Below are positions 1 to 8,341 of a stretch of DNA of 64,000 bases, piece by piece. Origin of the DNA: an uncultured Dehalococcoidia bacterium. GTDB lineage: Bacteria > Chloroflexota > Dehalococcoidia > Lucifugimonadales > GCA-2712585. Location: positions 434,001 to 498,000 of the forward strand of contig OY282371.1 in NCBI GenBank assembly GCA_958295715.1, read 5' to 3'. Made by a program: the position numbers and the translations under genes. Positions within the stretch are counted from its first letter, which is position 1, and each line of letters begins with the position of its first letter. The notes below the pieces were generated by a model. It saw nothing but the letters and a program-made list of their open reading frames with translations, had not been told where the DNA came from and did not search any database.

Positions 1-279
1 GTCTACGTTCTTGCCGACGCTGGCGGCTCTCCCCTATACGTAGGCGAGTGTAAAGACTTGAAGAACCAATGGGGATCGGGGGGCTTCGGCCTTATATCGC
101 CTGCGAACTGTTACAAAGGCGGTCAGCAGACCCATTGCCGGATAAACAACTGGATATACGAGGGAGTTAGGGCCGGCGCCAAGTTCAAACTGTGGTTCCG
201 CGCTGTTAGAAACGACGCAGACCGCGCGGGTCTCAAGAAGAAACTGCTTTTTGAACTGAACCCGCCCTGGAACAGGTAG
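1..279 (+). CDS. GIY-YIG-like nuclease domain protein, 3' part only
   Basis: The reading frame is open from base 1 to a TAG at 277-279 and has no convincing start inside the window, so the gene begins upstream. The visible 92 residues start with VYVLADAGG...LYVGECKDL, which resembles the GIY...YVG core of GIY-YIG endonuclease-like domains. It continues with a CYKGGQQTHCRINNWI segment and ends FELNPPWNR. The TTG at 58 is inside the conserved part and is unlikely to be the true start. Function beyond a GIY-YIG-like fold cannot be stated. It converges with the greA-like gene 15 bases downstream. Confidence 0.55.
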   Translation, partial: VYVLADAGGSPLYVGECKDLKNQWGSGGFGLISPANCYKGGQQTHCRINNWIYEGVRAGAKFKLWFRAVRNDADRAGLKKKLLFELNPPWNR

Positions 280-293
280 CCGGGGCTTCCGGC

Positions 294-1100
294 CTACTCC
301 CTCACGTCCTTAATCAGGTACTTTATGGCGCCTTTGGGGAGGTTGACGTTAACCACTTTTCCGGCGGGCTCGTTCAGAAGGGCCTTCCCCACGGGTGACT
401 CGCTGGATATCTTGCCCTCCCTGGGGTTGGCCTCCCTGGGGTGAACCACGACATACTCATGGGAGGACTTGCGCCCGATATCCGTCAGGATGACCCTTTT
501 GCCTATGGTCACGCGGTCTTTTTTGGCTGAGGACTTGGCGGCGACCACGGCGGAGTTCAGGGTGTGCTCCAACTCCCTAATCCGGGACTCCACGAACCCC
601 TGGCGCTCCTTGGCCGCGTCCAAGGGCGCGTTCTCGCGGAAGTCCTTGTCGGCCATGGCCCGGCCAATGTCGTCCACGACCCGAATCCGCTCGGCCTTCA
701 GGTTGTCAAGCTCGGCGGTAAGCTTCAGGTGGCCCTCCTTGGTCAGTTCCGCCGCGGCCGCGGCCTCCGCCTGGGTTCGCTGGGCCTTGGCGCGGCTCTT
801 GTTCTTGGGCGCTCGGATGTGGGACGCCAGGCTGTGGGTAACGAGCTTTTCCTTCTTCAAGTAGGAGAGGAAGGCCTTTACCGGCTCCAACTTCTTGGCC
901 ACGTCGCCGCCCCGCTGGCTCACCCATTCGCAGTAGGAGGCCGCGTCTTGGGGGGTCAGGGAGTCTAGGGAGCCTGAGGCGCCGTACCACTGCACAAATC
1001 TGTTGAGGTCCTGGGATACCTTCTTCAGCTGGCCGTCTTTGAGCCTGCTTACGTACTGGGTATAGGCTGTGTTGAGGGCCAAGCCCTGATTTTCTGCCAC
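294..1100 (-). CDS. greA: GreA-type transcript cleavage factor with integrase-like N-terminal domain
   Basis: GreA stimulates RNA cleavage by backtracked RNA polymerase. Residues about 118-190 form the GreA coiled coil, with the tip signature DKDFRENAPLDAAKERQ (151-167), where D153 and E156 match the acidic tip residues. Residues 195-268 are the FKBP-like C-terminal domain, including ISSESPVGKALLNEPAGK. Unlike the usual ~158-residue GreA, this protein carries about 100 extra N-terminal residues. These look like the SAM-like core-binding domain of tyrosine recombinases (helical, NRFVQWYG...LTPQDAASYCEWV, ending FLSYLKKEKLV). The start is GTG at 1100, preceded by a GGAG Shine-Dalgarno sequence. 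The GreA assignment is firm; the origin of the N-terminal domain is inferred from its pattern. Confidence 0.9.
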   Translation of the reverse strand: MAENQGLALNTAYTQYVSRLKDGQLKKVSQDLNRFVQWYGASGSLDSLTPQDAASYCEWVSQRGGDVAKKLEPVKAFLSYLKKEKLVTHSLASHIRAPKNKSRAKAQRTQAEAAAAAELTKEGHLKLTAELDNLKAERIRVVDDIGRAMADKDFRENAPLDAAKERQGFVESRIRELEHTLNSAVVAAKSSAKKDRVTIGKRVILTDIGRKSSHEYVVVHPREANPREGKISSESPVGKALLNEPAGKVVNVNLPKGAIKYLIKDVRE

Positions 1101-1404
1101 TCGGCTCCCGCTCCTTTGCGCTTAGTAGGTTATGGGTGAACTGTATACATATATGTTTGCCGGGTGAGGGATGGATGGAAAGGCTGGTCGTCCGTCCCTT
1201 CATTCGCCCTTTGTTCAATTGAACTTAGGCTAGCATACCAACTTACGGCGTTCTTGGCAAAGGGGCCAAGGCTGGTGGCGCCGGCGTGCGCGCCGGTGGC
1301 CGCCAACCCGGGTGGGGGGATGGATTCCCGCCTCCCCCTCCCCGTCATCCCCGCCCGCCCGCCCCGTCATTCCCGCTCCACCCCGTCATCCTGGCCCACC
1401 CTCC
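1101..1404. other. Intergenic stretch, no gene supported
   Basis: Upstream region of the greA-like gene. It contains a perfect 12-bp palindrome GTTCAATTGAAC at 1213-1224 and an AT-rich patch around 1140-1156 (TATACATATATG) that may hold the greA promoter on the minus strand. From about 1350 it runs into degenerate copies of the GTCATTCCCGC repeat. Open frames here lack coding character. Confidence 0.4.
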
Positions 1405-1577
1405 CGTCATTCCCGCGAAGGCGGGAATCCATCTTTCCCGATTCGCTGCTAACGCCAGCGTCCTCCTCTGACAGAACTCCGGGTTGGGCCGGCAGGCCGA
1501 GCCGGGGGCATGACAGCGACACATTGGCCGTTTTGCTATGGGGCCTTCCTGGATTCCCGTTTTCACGGGAATGACGG
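1405..1577. repeat. Mosaic intergenic element, class A, copy 1
   Basis: A left palindrome (CGTCATTCCCGC..GCGGGAATCC) at 1405-1430 and a right palindrome (GGATTCCCGT..ACGGGAATGACGG) at 1551-1577 enclose a ~120-bp spacer. The spacer begins ATCTTTCCCGATT and contains CTAACGCCA, CTCTGACAG, CCGGGTTGG, GCGACACATT and CCGTTTTGC. The same spacer recurs at 5244-5410, 5415-5574 and 63776-63935, and part of it inverted at 10442-10511. Confidence 0.85.
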
Positions 1578-1620
1578 ATGGGAAGAAGGGGAATGACGGA
1601 AAGGGGGTGGGAATCGAGAA

Positions 1621-1696
1621 GCGCCCAATGCAGAACCAACGCTCCGCAAAACAAAAATGGGCGCACGCGCCCTTCCCGCCTGCGCGGGAATGACGG
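1621..1696. repeat. Mosaic intergenic element, class B, partial copy
   Basis: The spacer contains CAGAACCAACGCTC, CAAAACA and GGGCGCACGCGCCCTTCCCGCC, and ends in a CCCGCCTGCGCGGG palindrome followed by AATGACGG. The same spacer type occurs at 5162-5262, 38783-38887, 47286-47471 (tandem), 54172-54240 and 63653-63712, in both orientations. Bases 1697-1811 hold further degenerate GGGAATGACGG units. Confidence 0.7.
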
Positions 1697-1811
1697 AAAG
1701 GAGGGGCGGGAATGACGGATAAGAGGGCGGGGAGCGGGAAGGGCGGATGGGAGGCCGGCCCTCGCCGTCCATAGGTGGCCTGACGGTTGGGCATAGGGTA
1801 TAATTAACATA

Positions 1812-2480
1812 ATGGTTATCGCGGTTCTGGCGTGGGTTAGTGATGCAGAGAGTCAAGCCGGTCTGGACGCCCTCAAGGGGGATGGCGTTAGCCTTGCCTT
1901 TGTAGACGGGGCCGGCGGCGCTGAAGGGTTGGAGGGGGCGGGCGGTCTTTTTATCGCCGGCGGCGGGACGGGCCAGGGTAGGCCCCGGCCCGGCGGCGTC
2001 CTCGCCAAGGCCTTGGAGTTGGACATGCCGGTTCTGGCGACGGGGGCCGGCCTCTTTTTGCTCAACGAGGCCTTTGGAGGCGGCCCACCGGCGGCTCTGC
2101 CCGTTGAGGCCCCCGCCTCTCAAATGGATGGCGGTAGGGAGCCGCGCCGGACGGTTTACGTGTCGCCGGGCAGCAAGACAGCGGCCATCCTGGGGGCCGG
2201 GGGGTTCCACCGGCTCAACGGCAGGCAGGACGTTGGCATCCTGGATGCCCAGCGGTCGCCGCGGCTCCTGGCCTCCGTCTACTCGGTGGAGGACGGTTCG
2301 GTGGAGGGGCTGGAGAGCCCGGAGAACTCCTGGACCCTGGGGTTCAGGGCCAGGCTGGAGCGGCCGGCCGAGGCCCCGCGTTCCTTCCAAAACGTCCTTA
2401 TGGCCTTTGTCGAACGCGCCCAGGACTACGCGCGGCCCTCCGGCAAGGCCTCCGTGTACGGCTTTGGTCCCAGGTCATAA
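1812..2480 (+). CDS. Class I glutamine amidotransferase-like protein, catalytic residues lost
   Basis: This 222-residue protein has the layout of class I amidotransferases and gamma-glutamyl hydrolase-like proteins. A Rossmann-type start (MVIAVLAWVSD) is followed by a nucleophile-elbow region PVLATGAGLFLLNEAFGG, which aligns with the usual PVLGICRGMQLLNVALGG, and a late segment SWTLGFRARLERP corresponding to WVLGVQWHPE. The nucleophile Cys is Gly here, and the His and Glu of the HPE motif are absent. It is therefore probably not an amidase but a binding or structural relative. It lies 114 bases upstream of gyrA on the same strand. The family assignment rests on pattern only. Confidence 0.6.
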   Translation: MVIAVLAWVSDAESQAGLDALKGDGVSLAFVDGAGGAEGLEGAGGLFIAGGGTGQGRPRPGGVLAKALELDMPVLATGAGLFLLNEAFGGGPPAALPVEAPASQMDGGREPRRTVYVSPGSKTAAILGAGGFHRLNGRQDVGILDAQRSPRLLASVYSVEDGSVEGLESPENSWTLGFRARLERPAEAPRSFQNVLMAFVERAQDYARPSGKASVYGFGPRS

Positions 2481-2594
2481 ATGGATGAACTCAGTCGCCG
2501 CATTCCTAAGTGGCGACGCGTGGGGCATTGGTAAAATGGAAGCACGGCCCCGCTGCGCCACCGGCATACGGTGTGAAGAAGAGGTGAAGCACAG

Positions 2595-5051
2595 ATGGTA
2601 ACAACCCCTGAAGAGAGAATCCGCCCCATTCGCATTCACGACGAGATGCGAACGTCGTACCTGAACTACGCCATGAGCGTAATAGTATCCCGCGCCCTGC
2701 CCGACGTTAGGGACGGTTTGAAGCCGGTGCAGCGCCGGATTCTGTACGCCATGCACGAGATAAACCTAGGCCCCAACACCGCCTATAAGAAGTGCGCGCG
2801 GATAGTCGGGGAGGTGCTGGGCAAGTATCACCCCCACGGCGACGGCCCGGTTTACGACGCCTTGGTGCGTATGGCTCAAGACTTCTCTCTGAGATACCCG
2901 TTGGTTGACGGCCAGGGGAATTTCGGCAGCATAGACGACGACCCCCCGGCGGCCATGCGGTACACGGAGGCGCGGCTGACCCGCATCGCTCAGGAGATGC
3001 TGGCGGATATCCAACTGAACACCGTTGACTTCTCCACCAACTTCGACGACTCCCTGAAGGAGCCCGTCGTGTTGCCGGCGCGCCTGCCCAACCTGCTGGT
3101 CAACGGGGCGTCGGGCATAGCGGTGGGCATGGCCACGAACATTCCTCCCCACAACCTCGGTGAGATCTGCGACGCCATTTGCCGGCTGATAGACCATCCC
3201 GACACCTATGTTGAGGACCTGCTGGAGATAGTTAACGGCCCCGACTTTCCCACTAAGGCGATGGCGTTGGTGGGAAAGGACAAGGAGTTCGCGCGCCAGT
3301 TGTACACCACGGGGCGCGGCAGGGTGGTGATGCGGGCGAGGGCGCAGATAGAGGAGGTGAAGAACGGCCGGTTCCAGATTATCATCAACGAGTTGCCCTA
3401 CCAGGTGAACAAGGCCAGCCTGGTGGCGCGCGTCGCCCAGATGGCCCGGGACAAGAAGATCGAGGGCATATCCGACATAAGGGACGAGTCGGACCGGCGG
3501 GGGCTGCGCGTTGTGATAGAGTTAAAGCGCGGCGTTCAGGCCCAACTGGTGTTGAACAACCTGTACAAGCACACCGCCATGCAGTCCTCCTTCAACGTCA
3601 TCATGCTCGCCCTGGTGGATGGACAGCCGCAGATACTCAACCTGAAGCGGGTCCTCCAACTGTTCATAGAGCACCGCCAGGTGGTGGTCACCCGCCGCTC
3701 GGAGTTCCTGCTGAAGAAGGCCAGGGACCGGGGCCACATCCTCGAGGGTCTGCTAAAGGCCATAGAGCTTCTGGACCTGGTCATCCGGCTCATTCGCGAG
3801 GCCTCCGACGTGGAGGAGGCCAGAAACAGCCTGATGGAGCGGTTGGACTTGTCGGAGGTCCAGGCGCAGGCGATTTTGGACATGCAACTGCGCCGCCTGG
3901 CGGCCCTGGAGCGTCAGAAGCTGGAGGACGAATACCAGGAGATCTTGAACACCATCAGGGAGTTGGAGGCCATTCTGGGAGACCCGGCCAAGGTGCTTTC
4001 GCTGATTAAGGCCGAGACCCGCCAGCTGAAGAAGGACTATTCCAGCCCCAGGCTCACCCAGATTGTGGAGGAGGGGCCGACTCAGCACACCTTGGAAGAC
4101 CTGACCCAGCATCAGGAGGTGGTGATTACCATCAGCCGCCGCGGTTACATCAAGAGGATGCCCACGGCCACCTACAGGTCGCAGCTCAGGGGCGGCAAGG
4201 GCGTGAAGGGGATGACCACGCGGGAGGCCGACGCCGTTCAACACGTGATGGTGTCGGACACCCACGACGTGCTGCTGTTCTTCACCAACCGGGGCCGCGT
4301 CTATAGGCTGCGCTGCTTTGAGATATTCGGCGACACGTCGCGCACCAGCCGAGGAACCCCTCTGGTGAACCTGATAAGCCTGGCCCCCGGAGAGCGGGTC
4401 AGCGAGGTGGTTTCCACTCCCGAACTGGACATGGACGGCCATTTCGTGCTGGGCACCATGAAGGGGAGGGTGAAGGGTCTGCGCCTACGGGACCTGGCCA
4501 ACCTGCGCAGCAATGGCCTCATCGTCATGAACCTGACGGGTGGCGACGAGTTGGTGTCCGTGCGGAAGCTGAACGAGGAGGAGGACGTGATATTCTTCAC
4601 CGCCAGGGGCGAGTCCATCCGCTTCCCCTCCGACAACGTGCCCTTGCGCTCCCGGCCTGCGGGGGGCGTCCGGGGCATAAAGCTTGTGGGCGATGACAAG
4701 GTGGTGGGCATGGAGACGGTGACTCCCCAAGACAAGCTGCTCATCATCAGCTCTCACGGCCACGGCAAGCTGATGTCCATGGTGAGGTATCCCAAACAGA
4801 AGCGGGGCGGCCAGGGCGTGCGGGCCTTCAACGTGACGGATAAGACGGGGCCGTTGGCTCACGCGCGGGTGTTCACCGACGGGGTGGAGGATGAGGTGAT
4901 GCTGGTGTCGGAGCGGTGCCAGGTGTACCGCACCAACTTGCAGGGCATCTCAACCCAGGGTCGCCACGCCAGCGGCGTTATAATCTGGCGGCCCGGCCCC
5001 GGCGACCAGGTGGCCTCCATCGCCTGCTTCAGGAACAACCACAAGAGTTAG
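2595..5051 (+). CDS. gyrA: DNA gyrase subunit A
   Basis: Breakage-reunion subunit of DNA gyrase, which introduces negative supercoils with GyrB; gyrB is not in the window. The 818-residue length is normal. The active-site tyrosine is Tyr123 ([10 protein letters not shown]). The C-terminal pinwheel contains the GyrA box [11 protein letters not shown] (about 530-540), which supports gyrase rather than topoisomerase IV. The quinolone-determining segment reads HGDGPVYD (81-88), so the usual Ser83 is Gly84 and Ala84 is Pro85. The start is ATG, with GAGGTGA upstream. The downstream spacer is filled with repeats. Confidence 0.97.
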   Translation: MVTTPEERIRPIRIHDEMRTSYLNYAMSVIVSRALPDVRDGLKPVQRRILYAMHEINLGPNTAYKKCARIVGEVLGKYHPHGDGPVYDALVRMAQDFSLRYPLVDGQGNFGSIDDDPPAAMRYTEARLTRIAQEMLADIQLNTVDFSTNFDDSLKEPVVLPARLPNLLVNGASGIAVGMATNIPPHNLGEICDAICRLIDHPDTYVEDLLEIVNGPDFPTKAMALVGKDKEFARQLYTTGRGRVVMRARAQIEEVKNGRFQIIINELPYQVNKASLVARVAQMARDKKIEGISDIRDESDRRGLRVVIELKRGVQAQLVLNNLYKHTAMQSSFNVIMLALVDGQPQILNLKRVLQLFIEHRQVVVTRRSEFLLKKARDRGHILEGLLKAIELLDLVIRLIREASDVEEARNSLMERLDLSEVQAQAILDMQLRRLAALERQKLEDEYQEILNTIRELEAILGDPAKVLSLIKAETRQLKKDYSSPRLTQIVEEGPTQHTLEDLTQHQEVVITISRRGYIKRMPTATYRSQLRGGKGVKGMTTREADAVQHVMVSDTHDVLLFFTNRGRVYRLRCFEIFGDTSRTSRGTPLVNLISLAPGERVSEVVSTPELDMDGHFVLGTMKGRVKGLRLRDLANLRSNGLIVMNLTGGDELVSVRKLNEEEDVIFFTARGESIRFPSDNVPLRSRPAGGVRGIKLVGDDKVVGMETVTPQDKLLIISSHGHGKLMSMVRYPKQKRGGQGVRAFNVTDKTGPLAHARVFTDGVEDEVMLVSERCQVYRTNLQGISTQGRHASGVIIWRPGPGDQVASIACFRNNHKS

Positions 5052-5161
5052 GCCGGCGGCTGAAGGCTTAGGGGGGTTGCGCCACAACCGGCCCGCCCCT
5101 TCCGGACGGATGAGAACGCGCGCCGTGACGCGGTTGGCCCGGCGCAACGCGCCCCCCACGT
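5052..5161. other. Intergenic spacer before repeat cluster
   Basis: The spacer after gyrA shows no gene. GCGCGCCGTGACGCGGTTGGC..GGCGCAACGCG near 5117-5150 resembles sequence next to other repeat elements (about 38930-38950 and 47238-47256), so it may be a further spacer class. Confidence 0.3.
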
Positions 5162-5262
5162 CGTCATTCCCGTGAAAACGGGAATCCAGGAAGCCTACAT
5201 CCCAAAACCGGCGCTACTCAAAACTAAGTGGGCACGCGTGCCCTTCCCGCGCAGGCGGGAAT
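5162..5262. repeat. Mosaic intergenic element, class B
   Basis: A CGTCATTCCCGTGAAAACGGGAATCCAGG palindrome opens the element. The spacer follows with CCGGCGCTACTCAAAACTAAGTGGGCACGCGTGCCC, and the next palindrome (TTCCCGCGCAGGCGGGAATCC) is shared with the class A element that follows. Confidence 0.75.
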
Positions 5263-5410
5263 CCATCTTTCCCGATTTCCCTCTAACGCCATCGTTCCCC
5301 TCTGACAGCGTTCCGGGTTGGAGCGGGGGTTGGGCCAAGGGCGTGAGAGCGACACATTCGCCGTTTTGCCATGGGGACTTCCTGGATTCCCGCCTTCGCG
5401 GGAATGACGG
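5244..5410. repeat. Mosaic intergenic element, class A, copy 2
   Basis: Same organisation as 1405-1577: left palindrome, ATCTTTCCCGATTTCCCTCT, the CTCTGACAGCGTTCCGGG core, GCGACACATTCGCCGTTTTGCC, and a right palindrome ending in GGGAATGACGG. It is followed within five bases by a near-identical second copy. Confidence 0.85.
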
Positions 5411-5414
5411 ATAG

Positions 5415-5574
5415 GAGGCGGGAATCCATCTTTCCCGATTTCCCTCTAACGCCATCGTTCTCCTCTGACAGCGTTCCGGGTTGGAGCGGCTGGCTGGGCC
5501 AAGGGCGTGAGAGCGACACATTCGCCGTTTTGCCGTGGGGACTTCCTGGATTCCCGCCTTCGCGGGAATGACGG
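5415..5574. repeat. Mosaic intergenic element, class A, copy 3 (tandem)
   Basis: Near-identical head-to-tail copy of 5244-5410 in which the left palindrome is shortened to GGCGGGAATCC. Differences from the previous copy are a few substitutions (for example GGCTGGCTGGG for GGGGGTTGGG). The tandem arrangement suggests unequal recombination through the shared palindromes. Confidence 0.85.
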
Positions 5575-5670
5575 ACAGGAGGGCGGAATGACTGAAATGG
5601 GACGTGGGAATGACGGGAGCGGTGGATGTGCGGATGGGGGACGGTTGGCCGTTGGCTTGGCGGAGGCGGT

Positions 5671-6150
5671 CTAGCCCAGCGCGCTGAAGCGGCTTTCGTA
5701 GAAGAGCAGCGGCTTTTCCGGCCCTCCCAGGGCGGCCTCCATGACCCGGCCTATGTAGATGGTGTGGTCGCCGTGAACGTGGGAGTCCACCACCCGGCAC
5801 CCGAAGAATGCCAGGGACCCCTCAATGACGGGTAGGCCGCTTTCGCTCGGCCGGTGGCTGTAGGACACCTGGCCCAGGCGGTCCTTGGGGCTTTTGGCGA
5901 AGTAGGAGCCAATATCCTGCTGCTTTTGGCTGAGCACGTTGACGCCGAAGGCCCCCCGCGCCTCTATGAACCGGTGGGTGTTGGAGCGCAGGTCTACGCA
6001 CACCAGGGCCAGGGGCGGCTCGAGGCAGACGGAGGTAAAGGAGTTGGCCGTCATGCCGTGCATCGCTCCGTCCTGGTCAAGGGTAGTCACCACGGTCACC
6101 CCCGTGGCGAACCGGGCCATTCCCCTTCTGAACTCGTCCTTGCCGACCAC
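5671..6150 (-). CDS. Flavin reductase domain (FMN-binding split barrel) protein
   Basis: A 159-residue protein of the flavin reductase-like family (DIM6/NTAB type), which binds FMN and usually supplies reduced flavin to a partner monooxygenase. Family features are FRRGMARFATGVTVVTT at the start, GMTANSFTSVCLEPPLALVCVD (32-53), and a C-terminal HTIYIGRV strand. It stands alone, converging toward the repeat cluster, with no monooxygenase beside it, so its partner is unknown. The start is GTG or ATG at 6150. Confidence 0.85.
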   Translation of the reverse strand: MVGKDEFRRGMARFATGVTVVTTLDQDGAMHGMTANSFTSVCLEPPLALVCVDLRSNTHRFIEARGAFGVNVLSQKQQDIGSYFAKSPKDRLGQVSYSHRPSESGLPVIEGSLAFFGCRVVDSHVHGDHTIYIGRVMEAALGGPEKPLLFYESRFSALG

Positions 6151-6272
6151 CGGTCCCGTCCTTGGCTGTGCTGCGTCTATCTTGTACCCCGTCCCCGCTC
6201 ATGTCAACGGGAGGCGTTGTGGATTCGGGGTCTTTTCACGGTGGGAAGAACGGGTGGCGGGCAGATAAATTC

Positions 6273-6301
6273 TTGACAGTGGCCGCGCGAGGGGATAGAC
6301 T
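6273..6301 (+). promoter_or_regulatory. Sigma70-type promoter of the sulfite/nitrite reductase
   Basis: TTGACA at 6273-6278, a 17-base spacer, and TAGACT at 6296-6301. Transcription would start near 6308, leaving a ~135-base untranslated leader that contains the hairpins described next. Confidence 0.65.
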
Positions 6302-6346
6302 GTTGCCCAAATGAGACTTCCAGACGACCTGTTCCATCTCTGTCCC

Positions 6347-6435
6347 TGTCCTCCATAGGAGAGGACAAGCAGAAAACACAAGACCACGGGCTGCGCCTCT
6401 CCGGCTGTATGCGGGAGAGGCGTATTTTTATTTTA
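6347..6435 (+). terminator. Leader terminator with competing upstream hairpin (likely attenuator or riboswitch expression platform)
   Basis: A terminator stem CGCCTCTCC (6394-6402) / GGAGAGGCG (6414-6422) is followed by TATTTTTATTTTA, and lies between the promoter and the start codon. An upstream hairpin pairs TGTCCTC (6347-6353) with GAGGACA (6361-6367). GGAGAGG at 6358-6364 overlaps that hairpin and is complementary to CCTCTCC (6396-6402) of the terminator. An antiterminator can therefore form only when the first hairpin opens. The ligand or effector is not recognisable. Confidence 0.6.
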
Positions 6436-6442
6436 GGGAGGG

Positions 6443-8266
6443 GTGTTGACACAGAAGACGCGAAGAACCCAGGCAGATAAGCACAAGGAGAGCCTCCGGC
6501 TGGCGAAAAAGTCCAGGGGGATAATCCCTTACCTGGAGGAGGAGGTGGTTGAGTACCGCGATGAGGTGAAGGAGTTCAGGGCCGGGAAGGTGGAGGAGGC
6601 CCCGTTCATGGTCTTCCGGCTGCATCAGGGGGTCTACGGCCAACGGCAGCCGGACGCCCAGATGTTCCGCATCAAGGCCCCGGGCGGCGCCCTGACCCCG
6701 GAGGCCTTGGAGACCGTCGGCGAGATTGTGAAGCGGTACGCCCCGCTCAGGAAGGGGCACCTGTCCACCCGCGAGAACATTCAGATTCATCACATGACCT
6801 TGGAGGACTGCGCCGAGGCCATGGAGTTGCTGGGCAGGGTGGGGCTGAGCACGAGGGAGGCCTGCGCCAACACCGTCCGGAACGTGGTGGCCCCGCCGGA
6901 GTCGGGGGTGTGCGCCGACGAGTTGTTTGACGTAATGCCCTACCTGGCGGCCTACGTCCGCTACGCGGTGCGGCATCCGCTGACCCAGAACTTCCCGCGC
7001 AAGTTCAAGACCTCCTTCACCGGGTGCGCGGAGCACGACAGCGTTATTTCGCCCATGAACGACTTCGCGTTCATTGCCCAGACCCGCGGCGAGGAGAGGG
7101 GATTCAAGGTTCTGGTGGGCGGCGGGACTTCCATTATGCCCAAGCTGGGCCAGACGCTCTACGACTTTGTGCCGGTGGAGGACTACCTGCGGGTGGCTGA
7201 GGCGGTTTGGCGGGTCTACGACAAGGCGGAGACGCTGAGGAAGAACCGCATGATGGCGCGCATCAAGGTGCTCATCCACCGGATTGGCTTTGAGGCCTTC
7301 AAGGAGATGGTGGACGAGGAGTTGAAGACGGTTGGCCCCATTGACCCCGCCCCCCTCATGGAGGTGGACGAGGTATACAAGGAGATCCCGCCTTCCCTGA
7401 CTGTCAACGGCCGGGGTGAGGAGGAGCCGACGGGGGCGTTCCTGCGCTGGAAGGAGAGCAACACGCTGTCCCAGCGGCAGGAGGGTTACCGCTTGGCCTA
7501 CGTGACGGTTCCCCAAGGAGACGTTAGCGCCGAGCAGTTTTTCGCCTTGGCTGAGGTTGTGCGGGAGTTCACGGGGGGCACGGCCCGCGCCACGACAGAG
7601 CAGAACTTGGCCCTGCGGTGGGTCCCGGAGGGCCGCCTTTCTGAGTTGTGGAAGGCCCTGGATAGGATTGGGCTGTCGGAGTCCCACGCCAACTCGATAA
7701 CCGACGTGGTCTCCTGCCCTGGCACCGACAGCTGCAAGCTGGGCATCACCTCGTCCACCGGACTGGGCCGGGCGGTGCGGGATGAGCTTTTCGCAAGCGC
7801 GGAGTTGCTGGAAGACCCGATGGTTAGGCGTATGCACGTGAAGATAAGCGGGTGTCCCAACGGGTGCAGCCAGCACCACGTGGCGAATCTGGGTTTCCAC
7901 GGGGCCGCCATGAAGGGGCCATCCGGCCAGCAGATTCCCGCCTATGAGCTGTTCTTGGGGGGCAGTTACGGCGCAGGACGCGCGGAGGAAACGGCCTACG
8001 GGGAGCGGCTCCCAAGGGCCAAGGCCCCCGCCAAGATGGTTCCCAAGCTGGTCCGCATGATTGCCGAGGACTTTCACAAGAGGCGAGGGCCGGAGGAGAC
8101 CTTCAACGGGTTCCTGGAGAGAGTGGGAACCGGCCACATAAGGGAGTTGGTGGAAAGCTGCGCCGCGATTCCTCCTCTAAACGGCGCCTCGGAAGGGCTG
8201 TATATGGACTGGGAGAAGTCGGTGGCCTACAAGGTTGAGCGGGGCGAGGGGGAGTGTTCCGTTTAG
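6443..8266 (+). CDS. Ferredoxin-type sulfite/nitrite reductase (siroheme, [4Fe-4S])
   Basis: A hemoprotein of the sulfite/nitrite reductase family that reduces sulfite to sulfide or nitrite to ammonia with six electrons from ferredoxin. It has two ferrodoxin-like half domains and two siroheme/4Fe-4S domains. The cluster ligands are Cys425 and Cys431 (CPGTDSC) and Cys471 and Cys475 (GCPNGC). At 607 residues it is slightly longer than typical NirA/Sir. GTG at 6443 is only one base after GGGAGG; the TTG at 6446 has better spacing and may be the real start. Sulfite and nitrite specificity cannot be separated by eye. A promoter and attenuator precede it. Confidence 0.88.
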   Translation: MLTQKTRRTQADKHKESLRLAKKSRGIIPYLEEEVVEYRDEVKEFRAGKVEEAPFMVFRLHQGVYGQRQPDAQMFRIKAPGGALTPEALETVGEIVKRYAPLRKGHLSTRENIQIHHMTLEDCAEAMELLGRVGLSTREACANTVRNVVAPPESGVCADELFDVMPYLAAYVRYAVRHPLTQNFPRKFKTSFTGCAEHDSVISPMNDFAFIAQTRGEERGFKVLVGGGTSIMPKLGQTLYDFVPVEDYLRVAEAVWRVYDKAETLRKNRMMARIKVLIHRIGFEAFKEMVDEELKTVGPIDPAPLMEVDEVYKEIPPSLTVNGRGEEEPTGAFLRWKESNTLSQRQEGYRLAYVTVPQGDVSAEQFFALAEVVREFTGGTARATTEQNLALRWVPEGRLSELWKALDRIGLSESHANSITDVVSCPGTDSCKLGITSSTGLGRAVRDELFASAELLEDPMVRRMHVKISGCPNGCSQHHVANLGFHGAAMKGPSGQQIPAYELFLGGSYGAGRAEETAYGERLPRAKAPAKMVPKLVRMIAEDFHKRRGPEETFNGFLERVGTGHIRELVESCAAIPPLNGASEGLYMDWEKSVAYKVERGEGECSV

Positions 8267-8341
8267 GCGAACGCGTCTGGGAGATGCCGGATGACCTTGG
8301 TGGGGTTGAGGGCTTAGTTTAGGCGGGACGGGACGCGGCGG

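Noticed and set aside
1344-1812. Several overlapping open frames rich in R, P and H (about 150 residues each)
   Set aside because: They run through the palindromic repeats and translate them (RLRGNDG-type motifs); no start signals, no conserved domains.
1563-2390. 275-residue minus-strand frame opposite the amidotransferase-like gene
   Set aside because: Antisense shadow of a GC-rich coding sequence combined with repeat sequence.
1405-5574. CRISPR array made of the repeated palindromes
   Set aside because: Spacing is irregular, inner sequences themselves recur, copies occur in both orientations across 60 kb, and there are no cas genes.
6428-8137. 569-residue minus-strand frame opposite the sulfite/nitrite reductase
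   Set aside because: Fully antisense to a gene with clear siroheme/Fe-S motifs; composition (H, L, Q, V) is typical of shadow frames.
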